Positions 20,578 to 32,279 of a stretch of 64,000 nucleotides of DNA are shown piece by piece. The translations under genes and the position numbers were made by a program. Location: NCBI RefSeq assembly GCF_030272615.1, contig NC_081411.1, forward strand, positions 43,825,017 through 43,889,016. The letters are read 5' to 3'. The notes under the pieces were generated by a model, which saw only the letters and a program-made list of their open reading frames with translations, did no database searches and was not told the origin of the DNA. The first letter of the stretch is position 1, and every line of letters starts with the position of its first letter. The DNA comes from Cryptomeria japonica (lineage: Eukaryota > Streptophyta > Pinopsida > Cupressales > Cupressaceae).

Positions 20578-21419
20578 ATTTCTACCTCCTTCGCCTTAAG
20601 TTTTTTAGCTCTAGTTAAAATGGGCATGCAAATGATCTGATTGTTACTTTAATAGGTGATTTATTGTTGAGGTAAATAAGACAACTTGATTTTCCCACTT
20701 TTATTGAGATGTTATGATAATATGAATCTTTTTTCAAAGGCACGAGTTTTTAGAGACTCTTCATCAAATTCAATTCCACAACCGTGTAAATAATTCCAAA
20801 ATCAATGTAGGAATGTTCGATGTTTTAGGAAGAGTTTGCGGTTGATGTAAAGAAATCTTCTTTTCTTTAAGATTGTCTTTTGATTAAGCTTCTTCCTCTT
20901 TAAGTGATGAGGGATGGCCATAAGTGTGATCAGAATTGTGGTTTTTTAAGAAGATGTTTTGATTACAAATACTTGTTTGATTGACTTAAGTTTACCAAGT
21001 CGAAATAGGAGGGTCGATGTTTTCCTATTGATGTGACTACGTGTGCCAAATGATTAATGAGTTTTTTCTATTGGGGATGATATATCCAAATATAGAAACT
21101 TAATTGATTTGACTAACTTGAATAAGTCAAGTAGGAATTTGATTAGTGTTTTTGGGAAAGGTGAAATCGGATCACTTGTTGAAATACAGTCTGTTTTTGC
21201 TCAAGAAAGCTTGTCCATGACAATTGGAACTAAAAGAAGCCTAAAAAGGGTATCCAAAACAAATTTTAAATTTTTCAAAATCTACCAGGAAATGCTTTTT
21301 GTCTCAAATGTGCCAAAGTAAATGCGCTTAGATGTCAATTAAGAGCAAATATCAAGCATAACAATGAAACATTATATGTGAAGGATTTAATAAACAAAAC
21401 AAGTTAAACACACAATCCC
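20578..21419. other. Spacer, no gene recognised
   Basis: AT-rich sequence to the right of N3. The bases atttc next to the LTR may be its target duplication, but the partner is not in the window. Open frames are short and unlike any protein I know. Confidence 0.5.
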
Positions 21420-22716
21420 TCCAAGACGTCCCATTGTACTCTATCTCATAGGATTCCTCAAGTCATGGCTGCTCTCAGATCATTGAGCAACTAACCTTTG
21501 GAATGACAACTCCAGGAACGAGTGATATGTGTTTAAAATTATCCATATGCAAAGAAACTAAGATCTATATGATGATAACAAAGCTTCCTAAGATGAAGAT
21601 TTATGCTATGATAATGAAGCTAAACATGATATGGTAACGTGCTATGCTAACATGATATATACTAAACTAATGATTAAAATGCTCCTAAATGTTAAAGATT
21701 ATGATTAAAACAAAGAGAGGCAAAGCTAAGATTTGATGACTTTGATAAACTATAATCTGGATGCATAAAAACCTGTTATCCTTGATAATGAGGGAATGAA
21801 GCCTATTTATAGAAATGGGCAATTGGATGATCAAGATTAAATAATGTTAACAAGGGTTAGGATTGTAGGATCCCCAATCCATGTTTACAATTTTCACCAA
21901 TGAAATGGTGACAATTTTCAACATGAGAAGGCTTGAGAGGAAAGAGAAGAGGCATTAAATGCTCGAGAAGACATGGTGGTTACCCTAAGGGGTTTTGGTT
22001 AGGGTTAAGTTGATGGATAAATCTTTTATCCAAAGGACAAACTCTTGTGCAAGGGTTAAAGGGATAACCATGATTAAACCAATGAATGCTTGAAGAAACC
22101 TTATGGGTTAAATGGATGGTTGAGTTAGAGAGAAAGTCTCTAACCAAGGGTCAAGGTTGAGTTAACCATTAATGGTTATGTAAGATACTTGCAAGTTTTG
22201 GAAGACTTTAGAGGTTATCTTGTTAAAGAAATAAAGCTTTTAATGCTTTATGAAGACTTTGCATATTTTTGAGAAGTGACTCCTTCTTAAGGAATGTGCA
22301 AATGATTAGAAGGGGATCAGGCTAAATTGGAAGTGATTAGAAGAATCCAAAATAAAGGAGTAGTGGCTAAGTGGATTTGTAGGAGAATGTAAGTGGGAGG
22401 GTTTTTTTAGGATTTAATTGGAATAAAATTAATTTATTTCAATTTTTGGTTGCAACTTGCATTTGATGGAATTTTAAATAAATATTGATTTATTTAAATG
22501 GGTGAAGGGTATTTAATTAAATGTAAAAGGGGATTTAATTAAATAGGTCTAAATTTGGCTAGATAAATTAAATCAAATAAATTGAATAATTTATTTAATT
22601 AATAGAGGAAGGAGGTGAATTAATTAAATATTAATTTAATTAATAGAAGAATTACTAGTGAATTAAATAAACGTTAAATATTTATTTAATTTGGTGGTCA
22701 GATTTATGTGTCTACA
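21420..22716 (-). repeat. Solo-LTR-like sequence, Ty3/gypsy type
   Basis: Right edge on the minus strand is TGTAGACACATAAATC, then runs of alternating attaat/aaataaat. This organisation resembles the T LTR (46672-47875, starting TGTATGCACATAAA), including a ggctgctctcagatca stretch at 21466 that parallels ggtgtgctctcagaca at 46867. No polypurine tract or primer site lies next to it, so a solo LTR or fragment is likely. The left edge is a guess. Confidence 0.45.
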
Positions 22717-23735
22717 ATTTGTGATTAGATGTGTTTGTCCCCAATCATTATTATTGGTTTTTTGGGCAAAAGCACAATGATATGTCACCCTTGGGGTTAA
22801 CTGGTGTAGTCCGGCCCAACTTAGTTCGACCAAACTATTATCTTGTTGCGGCGGCGCCCATTCGAGCAGTTGTGGCACCTAGATGGAACCAAAAGTTCAG
22901 TCTAACTTATTCAAAATAGTTCAACCAAACTCACCTATGTGTCAGGTGATGTGGCAACAAAATCATCATGTTGTCTATATTTCTAAAACTTTTCACTTCT
23001 GCTCTATTTTTCTTCAAGCATAATTTTTTTTACAAAAATCAAAAAATATACTTTTGTAGAACTTGAAGTGAGGAATCTAGACATATAATTTATTTAATAT
23101 TTTGATTAATTTTAATATTTTTTATTTTTTAAACATTGGAAGTAGGTTTTTTAAGTTCAAAAAGAGGCTGATTTGAAATTTAAAAAAAAAATTAATTGAT
23201 ATTAAAAAAAAAATTAAATATTTTTCACTAGATGAGAGAATCGTCTCCAAAAGGGTGATATTTTTTTGATAATGATAAATTTAGTATACAAAAGGTGACG
23301 TCGAATGAAAACTACCAGATTTAGCTATATTGGACTTAAAAATATTATTATGGGAAAAATATACATCAAATTATTTTATTTTTTATTTTTTATTTTTAGC
23401 ATTGCATATATATGTCCTCTATTTGGAAAATTAAGAAAAAAAAGTTTGTTTTCATTTTATTTTTTGTAACATCGACTAGAACCCCTAATTTTCAACATTT
23501 TTAGCAATAAAAAATCTATCTTTGAATATATAAAAAATGCCAATTGTTTTTTTTTAAATTAAAAAAAAATAGACATAAACTTTATTAATATTTCTAAATT
23601 TGATCAATTTACATCATTTTGAAATTAAATTTAGAAATGTCACTTTTATGCGGTTGAAGTTAAACAATTTTAGTTGTGTTGGCCACTTCCTTTATAAAAG
23701 GGTGACACAACATTATGATTTACCGTTTGTGAGTG
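22717..23735. other. AT-rich spacer
   Basis: Homopolymer-rich A/T sequence without a supported gene. One gatgtgtttgtcccca motif at 22727 matches the minisatellite unit 1 kb to the right. Confidence 0.5.
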
Positions 23736-23945
23736 GATGTGTTTGTACCCATTCACGAGATGGTGTAAGTGATTGGAAGTGTTTGTCCCCAGTTACAACA
23801 ATTGGTGATTATGATTGGATGTGTGTGTCCCCAACTTTGATGTAAGACCTTGGATAAATGTGTTTGTCCCTATCGTTGGTTCCATGGGTAGAAGTGTTTG
23901 TCCCTATCATTGGTTCCATGGGTAGAAGTATTTTTCCCTATCCTT
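23736..23945 (+). repeat. Minisatellite with GTGTTTGTCCC core
   Basis: Six spaced copies of g(a/g)(t/a)gtgtttgtccc(c/t)a at about 23736, 23776, 23816, 23856, 23891 and 23925. The last ones form near-tandem 34-35 bp units containing ttggttccatgggtagaag. No long frame runs through it. Confidence 0.65.
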
Positions 23946-24089
23946 GGATGAATGTATACTGAGTGTAGTGAGACTAGTTCCACTATAGCTTGTCACGAGT
24001 ACATGTGTATGTTCCTCTCACACCTTATGATGAACTACCAAATGTGGTCATCAACTATTGTTGGCCCACTATCTCCACTTGGAGAGTGA

Positions 24090-24420
24090 CACAATATGGG
24101 GGGTGTTGGAGATATTGCATCATTTATAGGATGCATATAATAACTATTTCTAGGTTTATTAAAGTTTATTTAAAAACCTGTTATATTAGTGATACGAATG
24201 TTGAGTTGTTAAAACAACCCAACATAATAAGGGGATTTTTTTTGGTAGTTTCCTATAATTTAGGAGATTAAAATCTTATATATATGTACTGTATATGAGT
24301 AGAATATGGAAAAATCTTGTATATCTCTAGTTTTTTTTATTATTGTAGCTTTTGTTTTACTTAGCTCAAAATTTGCTTATAAATAGCAACATTTTTTGTT
24401 TAGATCGATAATTTTTTTTA
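24090..24420 (+). mobile_element. Possible polypurine tract and LTR start of a decayed element
   Basis: atggggggtgttggagat at 24098 looks like a polypurine tract followed by a tgttgg LTR start, with a TATA-like ttataaatagc near 24379. No partner LTR or coding sequence was found, so this stays tentative. Confidence 0.3.
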
Positions 24421-25625
24421 TATTAATATTAATAATAATAAGATTACATATTCAGTATATAAGACATGGCATATCCCTGCCACATTAAACTACCTAGCCT
24501 TCCTGATCCATATGACCTAGAGTAACCATATATATTTCAAAAGCAACTAACCATATCTCTCAAACCCTCTTTCCTACCATATCATAACATACATTTCAAC
24601 TATGAAGACTAATCCATACATAGGCAAATACCATACATAATAACCAAATCAAAACAACAATATAATCATTTATTAGTTTGAAGATTCTCCCTTTGACCTT
24701 GCTCTACTGAGCCAATAGTCTTCCTTGTTGAAAATTTGTTTCCTGATCTTGACGTGCAACTTCTGTGTTTCTTAAAAATATTTAATATGGTATCAACCCT
24801 CTTGATGCAGGAGCATCTAGGATGTAGGAGAAATCTTGCATCACCCAAAAATATTGTTTGTTTGTTAATAAGGCATAATTATAGCAGGGTTACTATTTTT
24901 AGTAATTTGTTAGTTTTGCATGAAATCTAGCATAAACCTCCTAGATGGTAAACTGGAACTAATAGTGAAGGAATTATCCTAATATCTTGTGGCATTGGGA
25001 GTTATTCAATTTTTGGGGGAAATTTCTATAATAAAACTTCAAATGTATTTTTTAGGGTCTTAGAAGCCCCAAATTGGGTCAAAAATTGCAAATCTTATAG
25101 ATCTAACAAAATATGGGTGTAGATCTTTTTGCAAGCTTTCTGACAATATATAATAATTGAAAATCCAATGATCAAATTAAAAGATATGGCCTTCAGAAGT
25201 TCTGCTAAAAAAATAAAATAAAAAAGTCAAAATATTCCAATGAACGCCAAAACCCATTTTGGACATATTCTTGGCATATTCCAATATAGAGAAATAAGAT
25301 ACAAAAGTGGTCGGCCTCAAAGGGGGAACTTACATTTTCCAAAACATTCTAGGTGGTTTACTTCATAATATAAAGAAGGCAAATGGGGGTTACAGAGGGA
25401 TAGTTCCAGTAGTGCAAATCATGGCTCTTACTTGCAGATTGTTGTAATGAGAATTCCCATGTGGCTGTTGCATGTTGTTTTCTTCTGAGTGTTGTAATTT
25501 CATTTCATTGAGCTAATAAAAAGCAAGTATTTTTTTTTGCATTTTCTTGTCTATTTTATTTGTTTTTGTTGTGTTTTGGGGTTTATAAATGGAGTACCAT
25601 TCATCACCTCTTGTGCTTCAACTCT
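24421..25625. other. Spacer, nothing recognised
   Basis: AT-rich. A stretch near 25360-25530 with tataaagaagg and aataaaaagcaag could be a decayed LTR (promoter and polyadenylation signals) but lacks a partner. Confidence 0.4.
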
Positions 25626-26197
25626 TCATGCCTCACGATCATCATCTACACCAGGTACAAAAAATGGTCTCAAAGAAGGTTCAAACTCTGCAACATGTAC
25701 CCATTCACCACTCTTGGTGATGAATCCTTCACCAAGATGATCCATTGCAAGGAAAGAGTTCAACCCATCTTTCCATTCCTCCCTTACACATTTCCTCATA
25801 ACCCACTTTGCATCTTTCTTCGATCCTAGTTTCAAACACCAAGCCAGAAAAGATGGAAGCTACATCCATGTTCGTGTATGATTTGAAAGTAGACTTCATG
25901 AAAGCTTCACCCAAAAACAAATCTACCATATGTATAAATTGTGGGTCTTCAATCTTGAATATGTTGTACATTCATTCCTTTGTAACTACTCCCTTGAAGG
26001 CCTGTTGTTGCTTCAACGTACCAAGGGAGAAGTTTGCCTCCATCTTGCCCTTTCCCTACACTCTGACCTCTGCTCACTTGCTTCAAAGTCAAACCAAAAT
26101 AACATGCACCTACTACTTGTTTTGCCATTAAGAGGGGGTATATTACTAGAGGGAAACTACTAGTCTTGAAAACTTCCATCTGCACCACTGACGCCAC
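25626..26197 (-). pseudogene. Frameshifted relic of an unidentified protein gene
   Basis: Three successive minus-strand frames read as one protein with two frameshifts: 26197-25949 (KLLPWYVEATTGLQG), 25971-25840 (FKIEDPQFIHMVDLFLGEAF, TNMDVASIFSGLVF) and 25835-25626 (DGLNSFLAMDHLGEGFITKS). Amino-acid composition is balanced, unlike chance frames in the surrounding AT-rich DNA. I do not recognise the family and see no retroelement motif. It may be a host-gene fragment or processed copy. No introns or poly(A) tail are evident. Confidence 0.5.
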
Positions 26198-26574
26198 ACT
26201 AGAACATGTCGAATAGAAAGCTTAGTTGACCTTTATTGACACAATTTAGCAAGGTCTAAGTCACCTGTGTGCCACACTCAACCCATCACAACCTGCTCCA
26301 CGTGCTTGTCATCGTCTTCACTAATTTCAAATGGCACCTTGGATGGGTCATCCCACCAATCTATTCTCTCATATCTATTCAAACTACAACCCCAATTTGA
26401 AGTGTTGTTAGTTAACATATTGTTTTCTTTTGATGTGTGATACTTTGAAGTCTTGGAAACTATGAAGCTTCTTGATAAGTAGCATAATAAATTTGTTTAT
26501 TTTTCAATTTTGAGCCTCTCCCACAGATATTGCATTAATTATTATTTGTGAATCGCCTTATCAATGTAGTTTAG

Positions 26575-26825
26575 ATATTAACAATCGACTGGCAAGCATG
26601 ATTGAAAGGAGTGCAGCTTGCACTTTTGCTTCATTGTTTGTGCCATCCTTTAATGTTTGGGCACCAATTGCTAATATTACACCGTACTCATTCCTTACAA
26701 TACAACTTGCAACCAATGGTCTAGGGTTGCCCTTTGATGCTCCATAAATATTAATTGTAATCCACCCTTACTTTGTTTTTTGCCACCTCACTACTGCATT
26801 AGCCTTGAGAGAAGGATCAACCCTT
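26575..26825 (-). pseudogene. RNase H domain relic (retroelement)
   Basis: Minus-strand translation gives GWITINIYGASKGNPRPLVA, a clear match to the plant LINE RNase H opening (NxDGAxxGNPG) with the catalytic Asp replaced by Tyr, then NNEAKVQAALLSIMLA, the usual N-x-A-E-x-x-A helix with E kept. A stop precedes it. No other part of the LINE is seen nearby. Confidence 0.65.
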
Positions 26826-27089
26826 TGTATCTCATTGATGAGCCTAATAATAATATTATTATTACTAACATATTTGTATTATTGGCTTTTGGATTATACT
26901 TTTAGGTTATAACAAACTTACAATTACCTCAAGAGATTATTACTATCTCAAATATCGCTTTTGAAGAAACCATAACACCATCAAAAACAAATGACACAAC
27001 TTTCTTAAGTTAATCATTTCCATGAATTATAAAAAACATTTATTATAATTTAATGTTTTAAATTAATTTATATTCATTCATATTTAATT

Positions 27090-27510
27090 TTGTACATTTT
27101 AAATCAATTTATTTACATTATAAACAAGATTTGTGATGCTATCGAGACAGGAACAGTGGAAAGTGCTCCTGGTGGTGTGGCGAAAAGAACAAGGGCAAGC
27201 ATGAAAAAAATTGTGGTGGCCTCTTCCAAGGATATCCCTAAGCTTAGGGATACTATTAAAGATTTGCAAGGGATTAGCGGAAATTTGGCTAATGCCCTAA
27301 AAAACATTAAGTAATTTGTTTTCTGTCTCTTTTCTATTATGATAGGATGTAGCTGCTTTTGTTGGGCATTTTTGCTGATTTTTGCCCATAACTGTGTTGG
27401 TTTTTTGGCAGTTTGTCTTTTCTTGTTGCTTAATGATATTATCTTTTAAGGAACTTTTGTAAAGGGTTTCGGGATCCCTTCAATATCTGTTTTTCCCGTA
27501 ATAAAAAACA
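27090..27510 (+). pseudogene. Short coding relic with 3' untranslated-like tail
   Basis: A 74-codon frame (27090-27314) with GGVAKRTRASMKKIVVASS and a helical end, followed by about 200 bp ending cccgtaataaaaaac. It may be the 3' end of a truncated retrocopy or LINE; identity unknown. Confidence 0.3.
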
Positions 27511-28825
27511 AGAGCTGTGATGCAGTTGGAGTCCCTACTTTTTGCCAAAAATAGAAGATTTCTCTATGTTTAAAACATTTGAGCGATATAGGGAAATAGT
27601 TGATTGTAATGCAGGGAAATAGTTGTTTTGTGTATTAGAGTTGAATCGAAATCTTACCTTATTTTAATTACGTAAATATTTATACAACTACATATTGATT
27701 AGCCTTTATGGGTTTTGGGGTAGATCACTCTCTAATGATTGGTTAGTACTCATGAATTCTACTACACTAAAGATAAAAGACATGACATTTTTGCTCTATC
27801 ACCATTTTCTGGCTCTATTTTTTGGTCATTCAATGTTGGTAGCATACCTTTCCTAGAGTGTTTCATCCATGTAGGTTTTTCAAATTGAAATTATGTACCG
27901 TGAGTTTGTATTTTGGATGCTCTATGTTATTTGGAAGTCAAATATTTATTTATTTGTATGTTAATTAGCCTTTACAATGGTGTAACCATGTAGAATTTAT
28001 TTTTGATGTATAAACTCAATGACTATGAATCATTTTTCCTTAAGAAGGAAAAATTTGACTATGAATTTTTAGTAGATCACTCTTCAAAGACTAGCAATTT
28101 CACATTAACTTTGATACACTAAAGATCAATGACATGTCTTTGTTTTCTCATGAACACCATGTACTGAAAAGTTATAATAAAAGATACAATAACATATACC
28201 TTCTTCATAATGTTACAAATATTGAAAGTTAAAGGTGAAATTTCATTTAGGAACATGCACAACACCTAATTATAGAGAATAGAAAATACTTTGTATTGCA
28301 ACCCACCTCTTCACACAAAAAATACAAAGATGCAAAAGGGTAAGCATACCTAAGTTATTTGTCTCCTAATTTGGAAACAAAGCATTGGTTTAAAATTGGT
28401 TGATCTCTATTGCTTGTAAAATTGTCTTTTAAGGGACTTTCCAATGCTTGTAACATAGGCAACCTATAATCTTATTTACCTATATGTCTTGTCAACTTTG
28501 TGTCTAATAAAAACCAATCAAAGTGTCCTAACAAACTTTAAATAGTAAAACTAGAAATAAAGAATAGGACCATGAAAGATCATTGATCATCTTGTAGTTC
28601 TACTATCTAGAAAACAACCAATTGAGAAGAGATGAAAGTTATTTAATTAATTAATTATACATTTATTATATTATAAATTCAGTATTATTGTTATAGTACT
28701 AAAGATTATATTATATTATATGTATTTATAATTATTTATATGTATATCTAATTGCACCCTAATTTAAAATGAACTCTAATTCAGCCATAATCATGACTCT
28801 ACTGGATGTTTTTTTGTAGAACCTG
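27511..28825. other. AT-rich spacer
   Basis: No supported gene, terminal repeat or RNA signature. Confidence 0.5.
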
Positions 28826-28858
28826 AACCCTAACCCTAACCCTAACCCTAACCCTAAC
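28826..28858 (+). repeat. Short (CCCTAA)n run
   Basis: About five perfect aaccct units. This is the TTAGGG unit, not the TTTAGGG usual in seed plants. Confidence 0.85.
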
Positions 28859-29830
28859 TCTGATCCTAAACGTACACTAATTAAACCATAACACTTGCAT
28901 AACATTAATTATAATTGTAAATGTAGCAATTATCTAATTATAGTTAAGATTAAATTAAAAATATTTTTTCCAAAGAAGACATCAATTTAATTTTTTTATA
29001 TTTAAAATTTTGCAAGCAACTCTTGAATTGACTATTATGATCAAGTAAATTAATTTACTTATTACATTTTGAATTATTAACGAATTTTATTTTCTTTGAC
29101 TTACAATAACTCTAATCTTAAAATGAACATTAATTAATCATCACACTTATGTAACGTTAATTTTAATTTTAAACATAATGATAATCTAATTAGGGTTAGG
29201 ATAGACAACAATTTAGCATATTTATAAGAAACTTTGAAAGTAACTCTAAAACTAACTTTAATTCTCATTATCTACAATTATTTTGTCAATTATTATCAAT
29301 TGATTATTTTGAAATTTCTTTACATGTGGAAAAAATTGTAAAAAAATATCTTTTATAGTATAATTTAGAAGCAGATAGCAAAAACAAATTATAAATAAAA
29401 ACTCATTTAAAATAATTTTTACCAAAATTTATAATTTATGACACTTGGAAAATTCTTTCAATTATGACATATCTATTATATACTAAAATGAAATTATTAA
29501 TTATGCAATTAATATTTATTATCCGTCTTTCAAATAAAATATTTAAGATATCTATATTAGTAATTCTCATATGTTTTTCCTAAGTTGAAAAGTATCTTGT
29601 GTTAAATGAAGAAAAATATTAAAAAAACTTATAATTTATACTGAAGGTTAAATATTAAATATAATGTAAATTTAAAATAATAAAAAGTAAATTTAATCTA
29701 AAGATAATATTAATACTTTTTAAGATAATATTAAAAAATTATAAAAACAATTAAACATAAGAAAAAATTAAATGTAATTTATTAATTATAATATAAATAT
29801 AAACATTAAAAATAATTGAAAAATAATAAA
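28859..29830. other. Very AT-rich spacer
   Basis: Dominated by taat/aaat strings; nothing coding. Confidence 0.6.
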
Positions 29831-31150
29831 TTTTTTTTTTTGATCGGTAAAAAGTCATAGCCAAAGAATTTTATTGATATTAAATCCTAATACAACCCGG
29901 TTCACTAGGGGCATCGGTAGGAAAGAGCCGAGTGGAGAAAACCTCCAGTCTTGCCCCATATAAGTTTATTTAATACAATTGAGGAGATTTCAAACCTCAG
30001 TCCAACCCAATTAATGGCTTATTGAAGCAATTCAGTACATATAAGTGGACTCAAAGTCTAAGATCAGTATAGCTCTATCCACAATCAATACAAGTGGCTA
30101 AAACCTTAGAGATTGATGATGCTCTGGCCACTTCTAAATCAAGACTCTCAGGGTCTCCTTCCTGATCCTTCTCTATAGCAGTCATAAGCCCTTGTACAGC
30201 TGTGCACTCTATCCCTTCCATTAAATTCCTTGATTTTGTTCAGTTTTATGCTTGTTGGAGCTGGCCTATCTGTTGCCTGCAAAGCAAATGACAAGTCAAC
30301 CAAACCTTCTCCAGTTCTGGCCTGCATAAGACTTTTCCATCCAACGAGCAATGGAATCAATAGATTACCCTTTCCCACACCATTTGGCAAATAGACCATA
30401 CTTTTTGCAATGGTCCCTCAAATATTTGGCAAATTTTTCTTCAGAGACTTGCAAAAAATCATCCCTCGGTCTAGGGTTTACAACTTTAGATTTGTTTGGC
30501 CGCTCTCGTGCTATGGGCGTGGACAATTTTGAAGATAGCTTTGCCAAGTTAGGAATTGTTTTAGGGGCCCATGATTCATGAAGTTATTACTTGATCTGAG
30601 CTGGACATTTCCTCTAGGAAGATCAGTTTTACCCTATGGGATGGAGAAACCTCTCCCACTAGTAGTACCAACCTTTGATCAAGTCTGAGGCAGATGGCGA
30701 TGGGAAGGGGAGACACCAGAGGTAGGGTTTTGACTCTCCCCTAGGGGCATGAATTGGCACTTGAAGCAAATCGCAGTGTGAATGAGGATACGGGGGAGAT
30801 CCAAACCTTGTCTCCAAGATTTTTATGGATGAAATTATCAGGGATATTGCCATGGTCCCCCTTGGTTTGAGCTTGTTCCACCCTCCCAGGATTTCCTACT
30901 TGAAAAATGTTGCCATTCCTTAGAATTTTGCCTAATGTGCACATTTTCTAGATGTTGAATCTGAGGTCGTTGTTCCCTCTTAGGATTATCCAAAGCAAGA
31001 GAGATATGCATTCTGCACTTATGGCAGAGGGAGGATTACGACCCCTAATTGCAAACCTATTCTCAAAAAACCCACGGGCAGGCAAACATGGGAGAGGGAT
31101 CTGCGCTCTGCTATGCTTTACAAGATTTCGCATCTTGCGAGCCATTTTTA
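29831..31150 (-). mobile_element. LINE fragment: ORF1 relic and 3' end
   Basis: A T run at 29831-29841 followed by tgatcggtaaaaagtca reads on the minus strand as a typical plant LINE tail (...gactttttaccgatca then poly A), preceded by aataaaattctttgg. Minus-strand coding relics upstream (30365-30547, with EEKFAKYLRDHCKKYGLFAK, and 30148-30399) resemble plant LINE ORF1. Further broken frames reach 31145. No RT region is present, so the copy is internally deleted or a defective LINE derivative. A 5' boundary and target duplication were not found. Confidence 0.55.
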
Positions 31151-31337
31151 ATAATATTAATTATTAAATTGAATAGAATTTAATTTAAAATTTAAAATTT
31201 ATATAATTTATTTAAAAATAATTAAACATTAAAAAATGTAAATTTTAATCATAATAAAAAAAGGACTTTATTGAGGGAAAGATCTCTCAAACTAGTGATG
31301 GTGTAAAGAGGGGAGCCTCGATCTCCCCTCGAGGCCA

Positions 31338-32110
31338 ATGAGGATCATTTCTTGGAATGTTAGGGGCTTAAATTCCCCTAACAAAAGATGTTTGATTAAG
31401 TCCCAGTTGGATTTAATGAAGTGTGATATTGTGATGGTGCAAGAAACTAAATTAAACTTGTCTTCTGTTGAGTCTTTGTTCTCCTCCTGGAAGCTTTGGA
31501 AATTTTGTATCTCTCCTTATGAGGGGGCTTCGGGAGGGCTTGCTTTCCTTTGGAATGATTTTAGTGTGGACCTTTCTTTGGTTGCTTCTTCTTCAAGTTG
31601 GATGCTTGGTTTGGTTAAAAGTAGATTTTCTAATGCTAAATTCTGGCTTTTCAATATTTATGGTCCCATTGGTATTGTTGAGAAGAGGAAACTTTGGGAG
31701 AGATTAGTTGTGATTGCATCTCCGTTGAAGGGTACCTTTTTGATATTTGGGGGGGATTTCAATGCTATTTCAAGTCTTGAAGAGAAAGCGGGGGGTATTA
31801 TTCCAAACAAGCACATTATTGTTGATTTTTTTCATTTTATTAAGGATTTGAACCTGGTTTATTATAAAAATCAGAATGGTCCTTTTACTTGGACAAACAT
31901 GAGAGGATTTTTTTTAGATTGGTGAGAGGTTGGATCATTTTTTGGTATCTGAAAGTTGGTTTGGTTCGGATTGGGAATTCTTTTCCTCAGTTCTCCCTTA
32001 TACTGGTTCGGATCATTTTCCTATTCTATTCTCTATTCTTGAGGATAGGGCTCCTTGGAAGCTTCATTTTAAGTTTGAGTCGATGTAGTTTAGGGATCAA
32101 TCTTTTTTGC
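31338..32110 (+). pseudogene. LINE ORF2: apurinic-type endonuclease (broken)
   Basis: Begins MRIISWNVRGLNSPNKR, the standard start of plant L1 ORF2, with the N of SWNVRG, the E of VQETKL and GGDFNAI all present. A frameshift near 31920 moves the last motif, GSDHFPI, into another frame. Family role: nicks target DNA for target-primed reverse transcription. Non-functional here. Confidence 0.85.
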
Positions 32111-32279
32111 CCTTTTTGAAATTTTGGTGGATATCTGACCCTCATGTGAGCGGGTCTAGGATGTATCAGAGTGTTAAAAAGTTGGGTTGTTTCAAAGGAA
32201 AGATTAGAGAATGGAATTCTCTTCATTTTAAGAATATTTGAAAGCTCAGCTTGAGGAGGTTTTGGCTCGTGAGGAGTCT

